Shown here: piece by piece, positions 28,455 through 37,854 of the stretch | How the letters are laid out: each line of letters starts with the position of its first letter | Position numbering within the stretch: the stretch's first letter is position 1 | Source: Bosea sp. PAMC 26642 | GTDB taxonomy: Bacteria > Pseudomonadota > Alphaproteobacteria > Rhizobiales > Beijerinckiaceae | Direction of reading: 5' to 3' | Assembly: GCF_001562255.1 (NCBI RefSeq) | Contig: NZ_CP014301.1 | Location: 3,937,501 to 4,001,500 of the forward strand | DNA length: 64,000 bases | Made by a program: the position numbers and the translations under genes | Notes under the pieces: model-generated | Database searches by the model: none | What the model saw: only the letters and a program-made list of their open reading frames with translations | Told to the model about the DNA's origin: nothing

Positions 28455-29054
28455 CTACTTGCAGGCGTCCTCGGCGCGCTTCACCACCTGGCTTATGCCC
28501 GTAAGCGAGTATTTGTCGCTGGTCGGATTGCCGCGCTTGGAGGTGCCCTTAACCTCGAGCCCGGCACCCTTGCGCAGGGCGTCAAGCATCCGGGGCTCCT
28601 CGGCCGGGTTCTTCAGCCACATGTTCTGGCCCTTCGCGACCATCGCGAAACGCTCGGTTCCGATGATCGCATGATGCTCGACATCTTCTTTGAGGTCGAA
28701 ATTCATCACGAAGCTGATCTCGTTGCGCACACCCTCGGTCGGGCGGCTGGAGATGAAGAGCATACCCTCCACATCCTTGAGATTGGTCGGTATCCGCGCC
28801 TCGGCCTTTGACAGAGCGTAGCAGACCTTGGTGCGGCCCTGCTGCGAGGAAAACGCCTGCCATTTGCCGGCGGTCTCGAGCAGCATCGCCTGGGCCTGAC
28901 CTGTCGCCGCGGGCGTTGCTGCCGGCGCGGCCGGGCGCGCACGCTGCGCCTGGGCGGCCATCGGCGAGAGCCCCAAGCATCCTGCCAGGATGGCGAGGAT
29001 GAATGTCGGGCGGGGCGAGGCGAGGACGCCGAAGTGGAAGTAAGAGATATTCAT
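28455..29054 (-). CDS. Invasion-associated locus B (IalB) family protein
   Basis: Secreted protein of 199 residues: a hydrophobic signal segment (FILAILAGCLGLSPMAAQAQ), an Ala/Pro linker, then the IalB domain with KWQAFSSQQGRTKVCYALSKA and the C-terminal Cys that usually pairs with it (EDACK). Proteins of this family were first linked to erythrocyte entry in Bartonella but are common in free-living relatives, where the role is unknown. It diverges from the quinone oxidoreductase gene; an A/T-rich stretch near 29070-29085 may hold its promoter. Confidence 0.83.
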   Translation of the reverse strand: MNISYFHFGVLASPRPTFILAILAGCLGLSPMAAQAQRARPAAPAATPAATGQAQAMLLETAGKWQAFSSQQGRTKVCYALSKAEARIPTNLKDVEGMLFISSRPTEGVRNEISFVMNFDLKEDVEHHAIIGTERFAMVAKGQNMWLKNPAEEPRMLDALRKGAGLEVKGTSKRGNPTSDKYSLTGISQVVKRAEDACK

Positions 29055-29264
29055 GGACCGCCATCAGTCATTAAAAATCTTAACACTGCCTTTACCACCC
29101 ATTCAGTGGGCGCGATGGCGGAAGGCGAGCCGCATAGAGTGTCACGATCCTGGCGAAAATGCGAACGCCCGCGCCCCTCGCGGGGCTGTTTCGTTCGGCT
29201 ATTCGCCATGGCACAGTCCGGCCGGGAAAGCCTGAGGCACTCGGTCGCGACGGGTAACGGGACG

Positions 29265-30239
29265 ATGAAGGCACTTCTCTGCGAGAGCCATGGCCCAGCC
29301 GCGATGTTGGTGATCCGTGATCTGCCCGAACCCCAGCCCGGCCCCGGCGAGATCGTCATCGCGGTCAGGGCCGCGGCATTGAACTTCTTCGACACGCTGA
29401 TCATCGAGAATCGCTACCAGACCAAGCCGGCACTGCCCTTCTCGCCCTGCGCCGAATGCGCGGGAGAGATTGCAGCGATCGGCGAAGGCGTCACCGGCTG
29501 GCGGATCGGCGAGCGCGTCGCCGCCTGGACAGGATATGGCGCCGCCCGCGAAAAGGTCGTCGTTTCGACGGACGCGATCGTGCGTGTGCCCGAGACGCTA
29601 GACGATGCACAGGCCGCCGGGCTGTTCGTGACCTATGGCACCGCGATGCACGGCCTGATCCAGCGCGGCCACGTCAAACCCGGCGAGACGCTGGCGATCC
29701 TGGGGGCCGCGGGCGGCGCAGGCCTCGCCGCCGTGGAGATCGGCGCGCTGCTCGGCGCTCATGTCATCGCCTGCGCCTCCTCGCCCGACAAGCTCGCGCT
29801 CGCCCGCGAGCATGGCGCGCAGGCCGGGCTCGACTACGTCGCCGAAGACGTGAAGACAGGGTTGCGCCGGCTGACCGACGGCCGCGGCGTCGACGTGCTC
29901 TACGACACGGTCGGCGGCGATCTCGCGGAGCCCGCGCTGCGCGCCATGGCCTGGGAGGGACGCTATCTCGTGGTCGGCTTCGCCGGCGGCACGATCCCGA
30001 AAATCCCGCTCAATCTGCTGCTGCTCAAGGGCTGCGACCTGCGCGGCGTGTTCTGGGGCGATTTCGTCACGCGCGACCCAGCCGCGCACCGGGCCAACAT
30101 GGAGCGCCTGCTCGCATGGGCAGCGGCCGGACAGATCCGCGCCCACGTCCACGCCACGATCCCGCTGGAGCGCTGGACCGAGGGCTACGCCCTGATCGGC
30201 GACCGCAAGGCCAAGGGCAAAATCGTCCTGACGCTGTGA
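29265..30239 (+). CDS. NADPH:quinone oxidoreductase, MDR family
   Basis: Protein of 324 residues, zinc-free medium-chain dehydrogenase/reductase. The Rossmann motif is GAAGGAGLAAVEIG; LNFFDTLIIENRYQ and PFSPCAECAGEI match the quinone oxidoreductase (Qor-like) group, which passes two electrons from NADPH to quinones or enones. The upstream frame is open for 77 more codons but has no family likeness. A 26-base-class gap to a palindromic repeat follows, then the convergent YkvA gene. Confidence 0.87.
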   Translation: MKALLCESHGPAAMLVIRDLPEPQPGPGEIVIAVRAAALNFFDTLIIENRYQTKPALPFSPCAECAGEIAAIGEGVTGWRIGERVAAWTGYGAAREKVVVSTDAIVRVPETLDDAQAAGLFVTYGTAMHGLIQRGHVKPGETLAILGAAGGAGLAAVEIGALLGAHVIACASSPDKLALAREHGAQAGLDYVAEDVKTGLRRLTDGRGVDVLYDTVGGDLAEPALRAMAWEGRYLVVGFAGGTIPKIPLNLLLLKGCDLRGVFWGDFVTRDPAAHRANMERLLAWAAAGQIRAHVHATIPLERWTEGYALIGDRKAKGKIVLTL

Positions 30240-30285
30240 GGCTGGAGCGCTTCGCTCTCGAACACGCCACCTATCCAACACCCGT

Positions 30286-30395
30286 CGTCATTCCGGACAA
30301 GCGGCGAAGCCGCGCCGATCCGGGATCCATCTTAGGGCATGGATGGTGCTTGATGATGGATCCCGGATCTCCGCTTCGCTGCGTCCGGGATGACG
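30286..30395. repeat. Palindromic intergenic repeat, family A copy 2
   Basis: Second copy of the repeat at 7927-8040. Outer arms of 11 bp have one mismatch (30286-30296 / 30385-30395) and inner arms of 13 bp are perfect (30318-30330 / 30356-30368). It shares an identical 36-base core with copy 1 and again lies between two converging genes. Confidence 0.85.
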
Positions 30396-30424
30396 TGGTG
30401 TTGCCGAGTCGAGACCTCGAATCC

Positions 30425-30799
30425 TCAAAGCTGCGCCAGCGCGGCCTTAGCCTTCTCGCGATGCTCCGGCGTGATCGAACCCGCCACCGCCGCGATCGCA
30501 GCCGCGATTACCGCCGCATCGTCGGTGAAGCCCAGGAATGGCAGGATGTCGGGAATGGCGTCGATCGGCAGCACAAAATAACCGAGCGCCGCCAGCAAGG
30601 TGAACCGGACGCGGCGCGGCGTCGCCGGATCGCGCGCGCAGATCCACGCCGCCAGCAGATCCTCCGAGAACGGAATGCGCTTGGCCACGCGCCTGAGGAC
30701 GCTGATGAAATCCGAGCCGAAGCGCGCCTCGTCCCGCAGGCTCTTGCGAATCTCCGCCATCTCGTCGGCCGTGAACTGCGAACGAAAGCCCTCGCTCAT
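30425..30799 (-). CDS. YkvA/DUF1232 family membrane protein
   Basis: Protein of 124 residues from MSEGFRSQF. The DUF1232 core is the hydrophobic helix pair LLAALGYFVLPIDAIPDILPFLGFTDDAAVIAAAI, with the conserved P-x-D-x-I-P-D motif. Function unknown in bacteria. The longer frame adds nine residues that overlap the upstream region and is less likely. It diverges from the SDR gene. Confidence 0.85.
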   Translation of the reverse strand: MSEGFRSQFTADEMAEIRKSLRDEARFGSDFISVLRRVAKRIPFSEDLLAAWICARDPATPRRVRFTLLAALGYFVLPIDAIPDILPFLGFTDDAAVIAAAIAAVAGSITPEHREKAKAALAQL

Positions 30800-30984
30800 C
30801 CCTGTCTCCTCGCACATCTGCGCCAACCCGCCGGATCATCCAGGCTCGGAAGCGAGATGTGAATGTCAAAAGATGTGGCCCCGACCGAAACGCTGCACAA
30901 GGGAGACGTCAACAATCCCGCTTGGAGCACACTCGCGGCGCCGTTAAACGCTGTCCGAACGCTCAACGCGAACGGGACGCGCTC

Positions 30985-31770
30985 ATGAAACTCGATCCCT
31001 CCATTGCCGCCATCGTCACCGGCGGCGCGTCCGGCCTCGGCGAGGCGACCGCCCGGATGCTTACGGATCATGGCGTGCGCGTCGCGCTGTTCGACATGAA
31101 TGCCGAGCGCGGCCAAGCGGTTGCAGCCGACACCGGGGCGCTCTTCGTCTCCTGCGACGTCACCAGCGAAGCGTCCGTCGATGCCGCCCTGGTCGAGGCA
31201 CGCGCTGCCCATGGCGTCGCCCGCATCGTCGTCAACTGTGCCGGCATCGCGCCGGGCCGCCGGATCGTCTCGAAGAAGCGCGAGACCGGCGAACTCGTCG
31301 CGCACGACACCGCGATGTTCGAAAAGGCCATCGCCATCAACCTGACGGGCACCTTCCGCATGATCGCGAAATCGGCGGTCGCGCTGGCCGCGCTCGAGCC
31401 GATTACGCCCGATGGCAGCCGCGGCGTCTTCATCTGCACCGCCTCCATCGCCGCGCAGGACGGCCAGATCGGCCAAGCCGCCTATTCCGCCTCGAAAGCC
31501 GGCATCGTCGGCATGACGCTGCCGATCGCGCGCGATCTCGCCCAGATCGGCATCCGCATCATGACGATCATGCCCGGCCTGTTCGAAACGCCGATGTTCG
31601 ACGGCCTGCCCGAGGAATCGCGCGCCTCGCTTGGAGCCTCGATCCCGCATCCGTCGCGGCTCGGCAAGCCGTCCGAATACGCCGCTTTGGTCGAGAGCAT
31701 CATCGGCAACGACATGCTCAACGGAACGGCGATAAGGCTCGACGGCGCGATAAGGCTCGCGCCGAAATAA
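30985..31770 (+). CDS. SDR family 3-hydroxyacyl-CoA dehydrogenase type II-like
   Basis: Short-chain dehydrogenase of 261 residues. Motifs are TGGASGLG (nucleotide binding), NCAGIA and the catalytic Tyr-X3-Lys in AAYSASKAG, plus IMTIMPGLFETPMFDGLPEE. This layout fits the HSD10-type NAD-dependent 3-hydroxyacyl-CoA dehydrogenases of fatty-acid or isoleucine breakdown, although the substrate is not proven. The longer frame upstream (42 codons) lacks family likeness. It stands alone, converging on a hydrolase gene. Confidence 0.88.
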   Translation: MKLDPSIAAIVTGGASGLGEATARMLTDHGVRVALFDMNAERGQAVAADTGALFVSCDVTSEASVDAALVEARAAHGVARIVVNCAGIAPGRRIVSKKRETGELVAHDTAMFEKAIAINLTGTFRMIAKSAVALAALEPITPDGSRGVFICTASIAAQDGQIGQAAYSASKAGIVGMTLPIARDLAQIGIRIMTIMPGLFETPMFDGLPEESRASLGASIPHPSRLGKPSEYAALVESIIGNDMLNGTAIRLDGAIRLAPK

Positions 31771-31834
31771 AGCGGCGCGAGGCCTCCTTTCGACGTGCCG
31801 CCCTGGCGGCAGCACCGCCCATTCGGATGCGTAC

Positions 31835-32956
31835 CTATCGGCGCCCGAGATGGCGGTCGAAGAAGCGGGCGATGTCGGTGAACGCTTCTTTGGTCTCGGG
31901 CGCGTTCATGTCGAAGCCGTATTGGGCGTGGCTCTGGCCCTCATAGACGTTGAGATCGGCCACGACGCCGGCCCGGCGCAGCTTGCGATGCGTCCTGACC
32001 GTGTTCGAAAGGAACAGGTCGCGCGTGCCCGAGGTCAGGATCGTCGGCGGAAAGCCGTGAAAATCGCCATAGATCGGCGAAAGCTGCGGATCCTTCAGGT
32101 CGCGGCCATTGGCGTAAAGCAGAGCAGCGCGGCCAAGCCAGCCGTCCCAAGTCACCAGCACATTGTCGACCCATTCGTTGGTGGCGTAGGTGTCGCCGAT
32201 CCTGGCGATGTCCGACCAGGGCGTGCCCGGCGCGATCGCAGCCGGCAGCGGCAGCTTCTCGCTTTTGGCCCGAAGCACCATGGCAAGCGTCATGGCGCCG
32301 CCGGTCGAGGTTCCGAAGATCGCCATGTTGCGCGGCTTGGCCATTTTGACGGCCGCCTTCCACACGGCCATCGCATCGTCCATGGCCGCGGGATAGGGCG
32401 CGTCGGGCGGCATGCGGTAATCGACCGAGATCACCTTGTAGCCGCCGAAACCGGCAAGCAAAATCGCTTCCGGCAGCGCCGCCTCGCCGGGGCCGAAGAC
32501 ATAGCCGCCGCCATGGACATGAACGAGCAGCCGGTTGCGATTGGCGCGCGGCATGACCTTGGGCGTGACGATGAACGCCTTGACGCCGCCGATCACCGCC
32601 GGCTGGACATCGACCTTGAGCTTCTCCTTCATCGCTGGAATCGCAGCGACCGCGAGCTTGGCGCGCCGGTCGATCAGTTCCTTCCATTCGGCCGCACTCT
32701 TGGGCGCCGCATCCATATGCGGCGGGAAGGGGCCGGCGATGAGCTTCTGCATCTCCGGACTGACCTCGTCGGTCGGTACCGGAAAGCTGCGCGGCGGCGT
32801 CTTACGCGGCCCAGCGGCGGCATTGGCGGCGGCCTGCTCGGCGGCAAAACCGGGTTGAGGCGCTGGTTGCTGGACCGGGGCGGCTTGCGCCCAGACGGCG
32901 GCGGAACTTCCGGCCGCGAAGAGCAACGACAGGGATAGCAGACGTAGTGACGGCAT
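31835..32956 (-). CDS. Secreted alpha/beta hydrolase of the HSL family
   Basis: Esterase-like protein of 373 residues with a signal peptide (LLSLSLLFAAGSSAAVWAQA) and an Ala/Pro-rich linker of about 30 residues. The catalytic domain shows the oxyanion motif VHGGGYVFG, nucleophile elbow GTSTGG, the acid in GTRDLFLS and the histidine in GQSHAQYGF, all in the right order for a hormone-sensitive-lipase (BD-FAE) esterase. Substrate unknown. The following gap to yciB is 159 bases with no clear signals. Confidence 0.87.
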   Translation of the reverse strand: MPSLRLLSLSLLFAAGSSAAVWAQAAPVQQPAPQPGFAAEQAAANAAAGPRKTPPRSFPVPTDEVSPEMQKLIAGPFPPHMDAAPKSAAEWKELIDRRAKLAVAAIPAMKEKLKVDVQPAVIGGVKAFIVTPKVMPRANRNRLLVHVHGGGYVFGPGEAALPEAILLAGFGGYKVISVDYRMPPDAPYPAAMDDAMAVWKAAVKMAKPRNMAIFGTSTGGAMTLAMVLRAKSEKLPLPAAIAPGTPWSDIARIGDTYATNEWVDNVLVTWDGWLGRAALLYANGRDLKDPQLSPIYGDFHGFPPTILTSGTRDLFLSNTVRTHRKLRRAGVVADLNVYEGQSHAQYGFDMNAPETKEAFTDIARFFDRHLGRR

Positions 32957-33115
32957 GGGTGTGACCTCCGTCTCAGGTCTCTGTGATTGGACTGCCTGAG
33001 TGGCGTCAGCAGAGAACGGATGCCGGCGGGTCGCAAGCGGTCAGGCGCGCCGCAAACGAGGGTTCCGCGATGCGCCTGCGGCATGACAGGCGCATCGCGA
33101 GGCCCACGCGGCAGT

Positions 33116-33763
33116 CTACTCAGCCGCCTTCGCCTTGATCTCGTGCTTCAGGATCAGCGGCGTCTGCGCCAGCGCGAAGGCCATGGTCAGCGGCATCACG
33201 CCCCAGACCTTGAAGGCGACCCAGAAATCCTGGGTCTGGGTGCGCCAGACGATTTCGTTCAAGCCTGCCAGCACGAAGAAGAACAGGCCCCAGCGGAAGG
33301 TCAGCTTGCGCCAGCCCTCCTCGTCGAGCTGCAGCACCGTCTCCAGCACCAGCGCCAGCAGCGAGCGCCCGAAGAACAGGCCTCCCAGCAGCACGCAGCC
33401 GAACAGCCCATTCACGATCGTCGGCTTGACCTTGATGAAGAAGGCGTCGTCGAGCGCGATCGTCAGCCCTCCGAAAACGCTGACGACGACGGCGTTGACG
33501 ATCGCCATGCGCGGCAGATAGCCCATCAGGATGCGCGACAGGGCCAACGCCGCCAGCGAGGCGACCATGAAGATGCCCGTCGCCACGAAGATGCGCCGGT
33601 CCGGCGCCACGCCGAACAGCCGGTCGCCATAGGAGTTGGCGAAGAAGAAGATCGCCAGCGGCCCGAATTCGAGCGCGAGCTTGAGCAGCGGATGGACGTT
33701 GCGCCGGCCCGCCGCCCGTTCCGTGACCGCCTCGGCGGTGTCGGCTCCGTTGTCGCTCGTCAC
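33116..33763 (-). CDS. yciB: Inner membrane-spanning protein YciB (septation protein A)
   Basis: Membrane protein of 215 residues of the YciB/IspZ family, about five helices, with family text LLKLALEFGPLAIFFFANS and KVKPTIVNGLFG, and WRKLTFRWGLFFFVLAGLNE. YciB is linked to septation and envelope integrity. Its start overlaps the ftsY stop by four bases, the ftsY-yciB order being frequent in Hyphomicrobiales. It would be expressed with ftsY. Confidence 0.92.
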   Translation of the reverse strand: MTSDNGADTAEAVTERAAGRRNVHPLLKLALEFGPLAIFFFANSYGDRLFGVAPDRRIFVATGIFMVASLAALALSRILMGYLPRMAIVNAVVVSVFGGLTIALDDAFFIKVKPTIVNGLFGCVLLGGLFFGRSLLALVLETVLQLDEEGWRKLTFRWGLFFFVLAGLNEIVWRTQTQDFWVAFKVWGVMPLTMAFALAQTPLILKHEIKAKAAE

Positions 33764-34932
33764 GCCGCTTCTCCCAATCCCGCTACCGCGCGCGCGAACT
33801 CGCGCGCCGAGAACGGCTCCAGATCCTCGACGCTCTCGCCGACGCCGATGAAATGCACCGGCAGACCGAATCTGGCCGCCAGCGCCACCAGAATGCCGCC
33901 GCGCGCCGTGCCGTCGAGTTTCGTCATGACGAGCCCGCTGACGCCTGCCGTCTGCTGGAACACCTCGACCTGGGCCAGCGCGTTCTGCCCGACGGTGGCG
34001 TCGAGCACGAGCAGCGCCGCATGAGGCGCCTCCGGATCGAGCTTCCGGATCACCCGGACAACCTTGGCGAGTTCGTCCATCAGCCCCGTCTTGTTCTGCA
34101 GCCGCCCGGCCGTATCGACCAGCAGCACATCCGTGCCGGCGGCGCGCGCCTTCTGCAGCGCCTCGAAGGCCAGCCCCGAGGCATCGGCGCCCTGCTGGCC
34201 GGAGACGACCTCCGCGCCGGTGCGCTCACCCCAGACCTTGAGCTGTTCGATCGCGGCGGCGCGGAAGGTGTCTCCGGCGGCCAACATCACCGATTTGCCC
34301 TCGGCCCTGAATTTCGCGGCGAGCTTGCCGATCGTCGTCGTCTTGCCCGAGCCGTTGACGCCGACCATCAGGATCACGAACGGCTTTTTCGTGGCGTCGA
34401 TCGAGAGTGGTAGCGCCACCGGCGTCAGGATCGCCTCGACCTCGCGCGCCAGGATCGCCTTCACCTCGGCGGGATCGATCTGCTTGTCGTAACGGCCTTC
34501 GCCGACCGCCTTGGCGATGCGAGCCGAGGTCGCCAGGCCCAGATCCGCCTGGATCAGGATGTCCTCGAGATCCTCCAGCGTGCCGGCATCGAGCTTGCGC
34601 TTGGTGAAGAGGTCCGTGATTCCGGTCGTCAGCGCCGAGGAGGTCCGCGACAGCCCCTCCGTCAGCCGCCGCCACCAGCTTCGCTTCGGCTGCGGTTCGG
34701 CGATCGCGGGCGGCGCCATCACCGGGGGCGCGGGCAGCGGCGCCGGTTCCGGCATGGCGATCGGCGGCGGCGCGCTCTCGCCCGCCGGCAAATCGGGAGC
34801 AAGCGCCGCTTCGGCTTCGGGCTGCGGCAGGGCCTCGGGCGCGGTCTGCGGCTCGGCCGCCTTCGGCAGGTCGTCCTCGAACCCGAAAAGCTTCGAAAGG
34901 AAGCCGCGTTTCTTCGGTTGCGTCTCGCTCAT
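33760..34932 (-). CDS. ftsY: Signal recognition particle receptor FtsY
   Basis: GTPase of 390 residues that receives the SRP-ribosome complex at the membrane and hands it to the translocon. The start MSETQPKKRGFLSKLFG is followed by a long acidic, Pro/Ala-rich A domain (about 20-100), the N domain, and the G domain. G-motifs: GVNGSGKTTT, DTAGR, TKLDG. The longer frame upstream is not family-like. Divergent from the RluA-type gene with 71 bases between. yciB is coupled downstream. Confidence 0.95.
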   Translation of the reverse strand: MSETQPKKRGFLSKLFGFEDDLPKAAEPQTAPEALPQPEAEAALAPDLPAGESAPPPIAMPEPAPLPAPPVMAPPAIAEPQPKRSWWRRLTEGLSRTSSALTTGITDLFTKRKLDAGTLEDLEDILIQADLGLATSARIAKAVGEGRYDKQIDPAEVKAILAREVEAILTPVALPLSIDATKKPFVILMVGVNGSGKTTTIGKLAAKFRAEGKSVMLAAGDTFRAAAIEQLKVWGERTGAEVVSGQQGADASGLAFEALQKARAAGTDVLLVDTAGRLQNKTGLMDELAKVVRVIRKLDPEAPHAALLVLDATVGQNALAQVEVFQQTAGVSGLVMTKLDGTARGGILVALAARFGLPVHFIGVGESVEDLEPFSAREFARAVAGLGEAA

Positions 34933-35003
34933 CGCCTGTCCCGTCGCCTCGCGGTCGCAGCCCTTGGGTTGCGCGTCCGCCCGGCCTTCGCTAGCGCAAT
35001 GCC

Positions 35004-35765
35004 ATGACGAGCCGCGATCAACCAGCATTTTCGCAGGAACAGCAGGAACGAGAACTGCAGGACGCGGAACTCCCCGTTCCGCTGCTCTATCGCGACGCGA
35101 TGATGCTGGTCATCGACAAGCCCGCTGGCCTGCCCGCCCATCGCGGCCCGCAATCGCGGCATAGGGTCATCCCCGTGCTCACCGACCATCTCGACGCCCT
35201 GCGCTTCGGCCTGCCGCGCCGGCCCGAGGCCGCCCATCGCCTCGACAAGGACACCTCGGGCTGCCTCGTTCTCGGCCGCCACCCGCGTGCCATGGCCGAA
35301 CTCAACCAGATGTTCCGCGACGGCCGCATCGACAAGACCTATTGGGCGGTCGTCGAGGGCGGCCCCGCCGACGAAACCGGGTTGATCGACCTGCCGCTCG
35401 CGAAGAAATCGCCCGATCGCGGCTGGTGGATGAAGGTCGATCTGCAGGGCCTGCCTTCGCAGACGCGATACCGAGTGCTTGGCCGCGGCGACGGGGAAGC
35501 CGGCCCGCTTGCCTGGCTCGCTCTGGAGCCGCTGACCGGCCGTACGCATCAGCTGCGCGTGCATTGCGCTGCTTCGGGCTGGCCGATGCTCGGCGACGAG
35601 ATCTACGGCACCGCCCCGCGCGACGGCGGACCGGGGCTGCAGCTCCATGCCCGCTCCATCACCATCCCGCTCTATCGCAAGCGCGCGCCGATCCATGTCG
35701 AGGCACCGCCGCCGCCGCACATGCTGGCCGCCCTGCGGGCCTGCGGCTGGTCGCCCGATCCTTAG
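35004..35765 (+). CDS. RluA-family RNA pseudouridine synthase
   Basis: Isomerises uridine to pseudouridine in rRNA or tRNA. 253 residues, with no S4 domain. The catalytic motif HRLDKDTSG holds the nucleophile Asp81, and GRTHQLRVH is the second conserved block. The target base cannot be read from sequence; such S4-less members include RluA/TruC types. It diverges from ftsY and its end overlaps the phhB stop on the other strand by four bases. Confidence 0.9.
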   Translation: MTSRDQPAFSQEQQERELQDAELPVPLLYRDAMMLVIDKPAGLPAHRGPQSRHRVIPVLTDHLDALRFGLPRRPEAAHRLDKDTSGCLVLGRHPRAMAELNQMFRDGRIDKTYWAVVEGGPADETGLIDLPLAKKSPDRGWWMKVDLQGLPSQTRYRVLGRGDGEAGPLAWLALEPLTGRTHQLRVHCAASGWPMLGDEIYGTAPRDGGPGLQLHARSITIPLYRKRAPIHVEAPPPPHMLAALRACGWSPDP

Positions 35766-36058
35766 GCGGCGATCGCATCCATCGCCCGCGCAAGCCGCAC
35801 GTCGAGCTCCGTCAGCCCGCCGGCATCATGCGTCGCCAGCGTCACGTCGACCGTCCTGTAGACGTTCGCCCATTCCGGATGATGGCCCATCGTCTCGGCC
35901 AGCATCGCCACCCGCGTCATCCAGCCGAACGCCTCGCTGAAATCGCGGAAGACGAAGCGCTTGCCGATCGCCTCGCGGCCCTCCACGAGCTTCCAGCCGG
36001 TCAGCGTCACCAGCGCTTCGTTGCGGGCGTCGGGGCTGAGGCGCTTGGGCATCGTCAT
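35762..36058 (-). CDS. phhB: 4a-hydroxytetrahydrobiopterin dehydratase (pterin carbinolamine)
   Basis: Small protein of 98 residues of the PCD/DCoH fold, which removes water from 4a-hydroxy-tetrahydropterin to recycle the cofactor of aromatic amino acid hydroxylases or assist molybdopterin enzymes. The His-rich ETMGHHPEWANVYRTVDVTLATHDAGGLTELD is the active-site signature. No aromatic hydroxylase gene is close by. It overlaps the thpR stop by four bases (ATGA), so it is translated with it. Confidence 0.92.
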   Translation of the reverse strand: MTMPKRLSPDARNEALVTLTGWKLVEGREAIGKRFVFRDFSEAFGWMTRVAMLAETMGHHPEWANVYRTVDVTLATHDAGGLTELDVRLARAMDAIAA

Positions 36059-36633
36059 CTCCGCTGGAAATTCGTCCGGTGCAGACGGTTGGGATAGGCC
36101 GGCCCCAGCGGATAGGCGGCTTCCATGACATAGGGGCCGCCACCGACCGAATCGCGCGACGACATCAGCGTGAAGCGCCGCGCCGTGAAGCTGATCGGCC
36201 GCACGATCGCGTGCTGCCCGAAATAATGCGCCAGCTCGACCGGCGACGTATCGCGCAGCCGCGCGAGCGTGACATGCGGCACGAATTTGCGGCCCTCGGC
36301 CGGCAAACCGAGCCGCCGCAGCAAGCGCTCGAGATCGCCCTGCAGCTCGGTCAGCTTCGCGCTCGGCTGGACCCGGGCGAACACGGCGCGCGGCTTGTCG
36401 CCGCCGAAACTGCCGAGCCCGTCCAGCGTCACCTCGAAGGGGTAGGACTGCAGATCGCCGAGAAAACTGTCGACATCGTTGGCCATCCGCCGATCGACGT
36501 CGCCGAGGAAGCGCAAGGTGATGTGATAATCGGCCGGATCGATCCAGCGGGCGCCGCTCAGGCCGCCACGATGCAGCGTTAGCGCCGTGGCGACCTCGGC
36601 GGGAATCTCAAGAGCTGTGAACAGCCTCGGCAT
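36055..36633 (-). CDS. thpR: RNA 2',3'-cyclic phosphodiesterase ThpR
   Basis: 2H-phosphoesterase of 192 residues, also known as LigT-type 2'-5' RNA ligase, which opens 2',3'-cyclic phosphate ends on RNA. The two HXT motifs are visible: His37 in HITLRF and His120 in HVTLAR. The start MPRLFTALEIP matches the family; the frame extends 23 residues upstream without likeness. Coupled with phhB. Confidence 0.9.
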   Translation of the reverse strand: MPRLFTALEIPAEVATALTLHRGGLSGARWIDPADYHITLRFLGDVDRRMANDVDSFLGDLQSYPFEVTLDGLGSFGGDKPRAVFARVQPSAKLTELQGDLERLLRRLGLPAEGRKFVPHVTLARLRDTSPVELAHYFGQHAIVRPISFTARRFTLMSSRDSVGGGPYVMEAAYPLGPAYPNRLHRTNFQRR

Positions 36634-36728
36634 GTCCGAATCAGTGCCAAGTTTTTGTGACTCTGGCGAGACGGCCGCCAGGCAGGGCAGCCATTCGTCC
36701 ACAGGAGGGCTTCAATCACAACCCGTCG

Positions 36729-37784
36729 TCACGGGCAGGGATTGCCTACCTCCTGGTGGACCGCGTCGATCTTCGCCTCGACATCGGCCGACAATGTGAC
36801 ATTGGCCGAGGCGATGTCGGTCCTGAGCTGCGCCATCGTCGTCGCGCCGATGATGTTGGAGGTGACGAACGCGCGTGAATTCACGAAGGCCAGCGCCATC
36901 TGCGCCGGATCGAGACCCGCCTCCCGGGCGATCGCGATGTAGCGCTTGATCGCAGCCTCGGCGCCCGCCACCTGGTAGCGCTGGCCCCGGTCGAACAGGG
37001 TCGTGCGCGCCCCTACGGGCTTGGCGCCATCCAGATATTTGCCGGTGAGGAAGCCCTGCGCTAGAGGCGAATAGGCTAGCAGCCCGACATCTTCGCGCAG
37101 CGCGATTTCGGCCAAAGCCGTCTCGAAGGTGCGGTTCAGCAGATTATAGGCGTTCTGGATCGACTGGACGCGCGGCCCGCCGCGCCCCTCCGAATCGCGC
37201 AGGAAGCTCATCGTGCCCCAGGCGCTCTCGTTGGAAAGCCCGAGATGCCGGATCTTGCCGGCCTTCACCAACTCGGCGAAGGCGTCCAGCTGTTGGGCGA
37301 TCGGCGTCTCGTCGGCCGGGCGCTCGAAGGCTGCCTTGCTGAAGCGGGTCGGGTTCGACCCCCAGGGCATCGGCCGCTCCGGAAAATGGATCTGGTACAG
37401 GTCGATATAATCGGTCTGGAGCCGCTTCAGGCTCTTGTCGACGGCCTCGAAGATCTGGGCGCGATTGACGCGCGTCGGGCCCTTGTCGTCGCGCAGCCAG
37501 TCGCTGGTGCCGCGCCCCAGGATCTTGGAGGCCAGGATGACCTTGTCGCGATTGCCCCTGGCCTTGAACCAGCTGCCGATGATCCGCTCGGTCGAGCCTT
37601 GAGTCTCCGCCTTGGGCGGGATCGAGTACATCTCGGCCGTGTCGAAGAAATTGATACCCTGGTCGAGCGCGTAGTCCATCTGCTCATGGCCCTCGGCTTC
37701 CGTGTTCTGCTGGCCCCAGGTCATGGTGCCCAGGCAAATCACCGAGACCTTGAGGTCGGTGCGTCCGAGACGGCGATAGTCCAT
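36729..37784 (-). CDS. Aldo/keto reductase, Tas-like
   Basis: NADPH-dependent oxidoreductase of the AKR fold, 351 residues. The catalytic Asp48, Tyr53 and Lys87 are in FFDTAEMY and LASKI. MDYRRLGRTDLKVSVICLGTMTWGQQN and the long DNTEAEGHEQMDYA region resemble the Tas/YajO group of NADP-dependent aldo-keto reductases. Substrate unknown. Same direction as thpR (95-base gap) and the esterase gene upstream (70-base gap); co-transcription is possible but not shown. Confidence 0.9.
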   Translation of the reverse strand: MDYRRLGRTDLKVSVICLGTMTWGQQNTEAEGHEQMDYALDQGINFFDTAEMYSIPPKAETQGSTERIIGSWFKARGNRDKVILASKILGRGTSDWLRDDKGPTRVNRAQIFEAVDKSLKRLQTDYIDLYQIHFPERPMPWGSNPTRFSKAAFERPADETPIAQQLDAFAELVKAGKIRHLGLSNESAWGTMSFLRDSEGRGGPRVQSIQNAYNLLNRTFETALAEIALREDVGLLAYSPLAQGFLTGKYLDGAKPVGARTTLFDRGQRYQVAGAEAAIKRYIAIAREAGLDPAQMALAFVNSRAFVTSNIIGATTMAQLRTDIASANVTLSADVEAKIDAVHQEVGNPCP

Positions 37785-37854
37785 GGCAATGCACTCCAGA
37801 GAAATGGCTAGTCAGCGGCTGTGGGGGAAACGAATTGGGCCGGACGGCCACGTT

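Noticed and set aside
31835..32956. Hydrolase as a carbohydrate or polyhydroxyalkanoate depolymerase
   Set aside because: The HGGG and GTSTGG motifs fit HSL-type esterases, and no substrate-binding or linker domain of depolymerases is seen.
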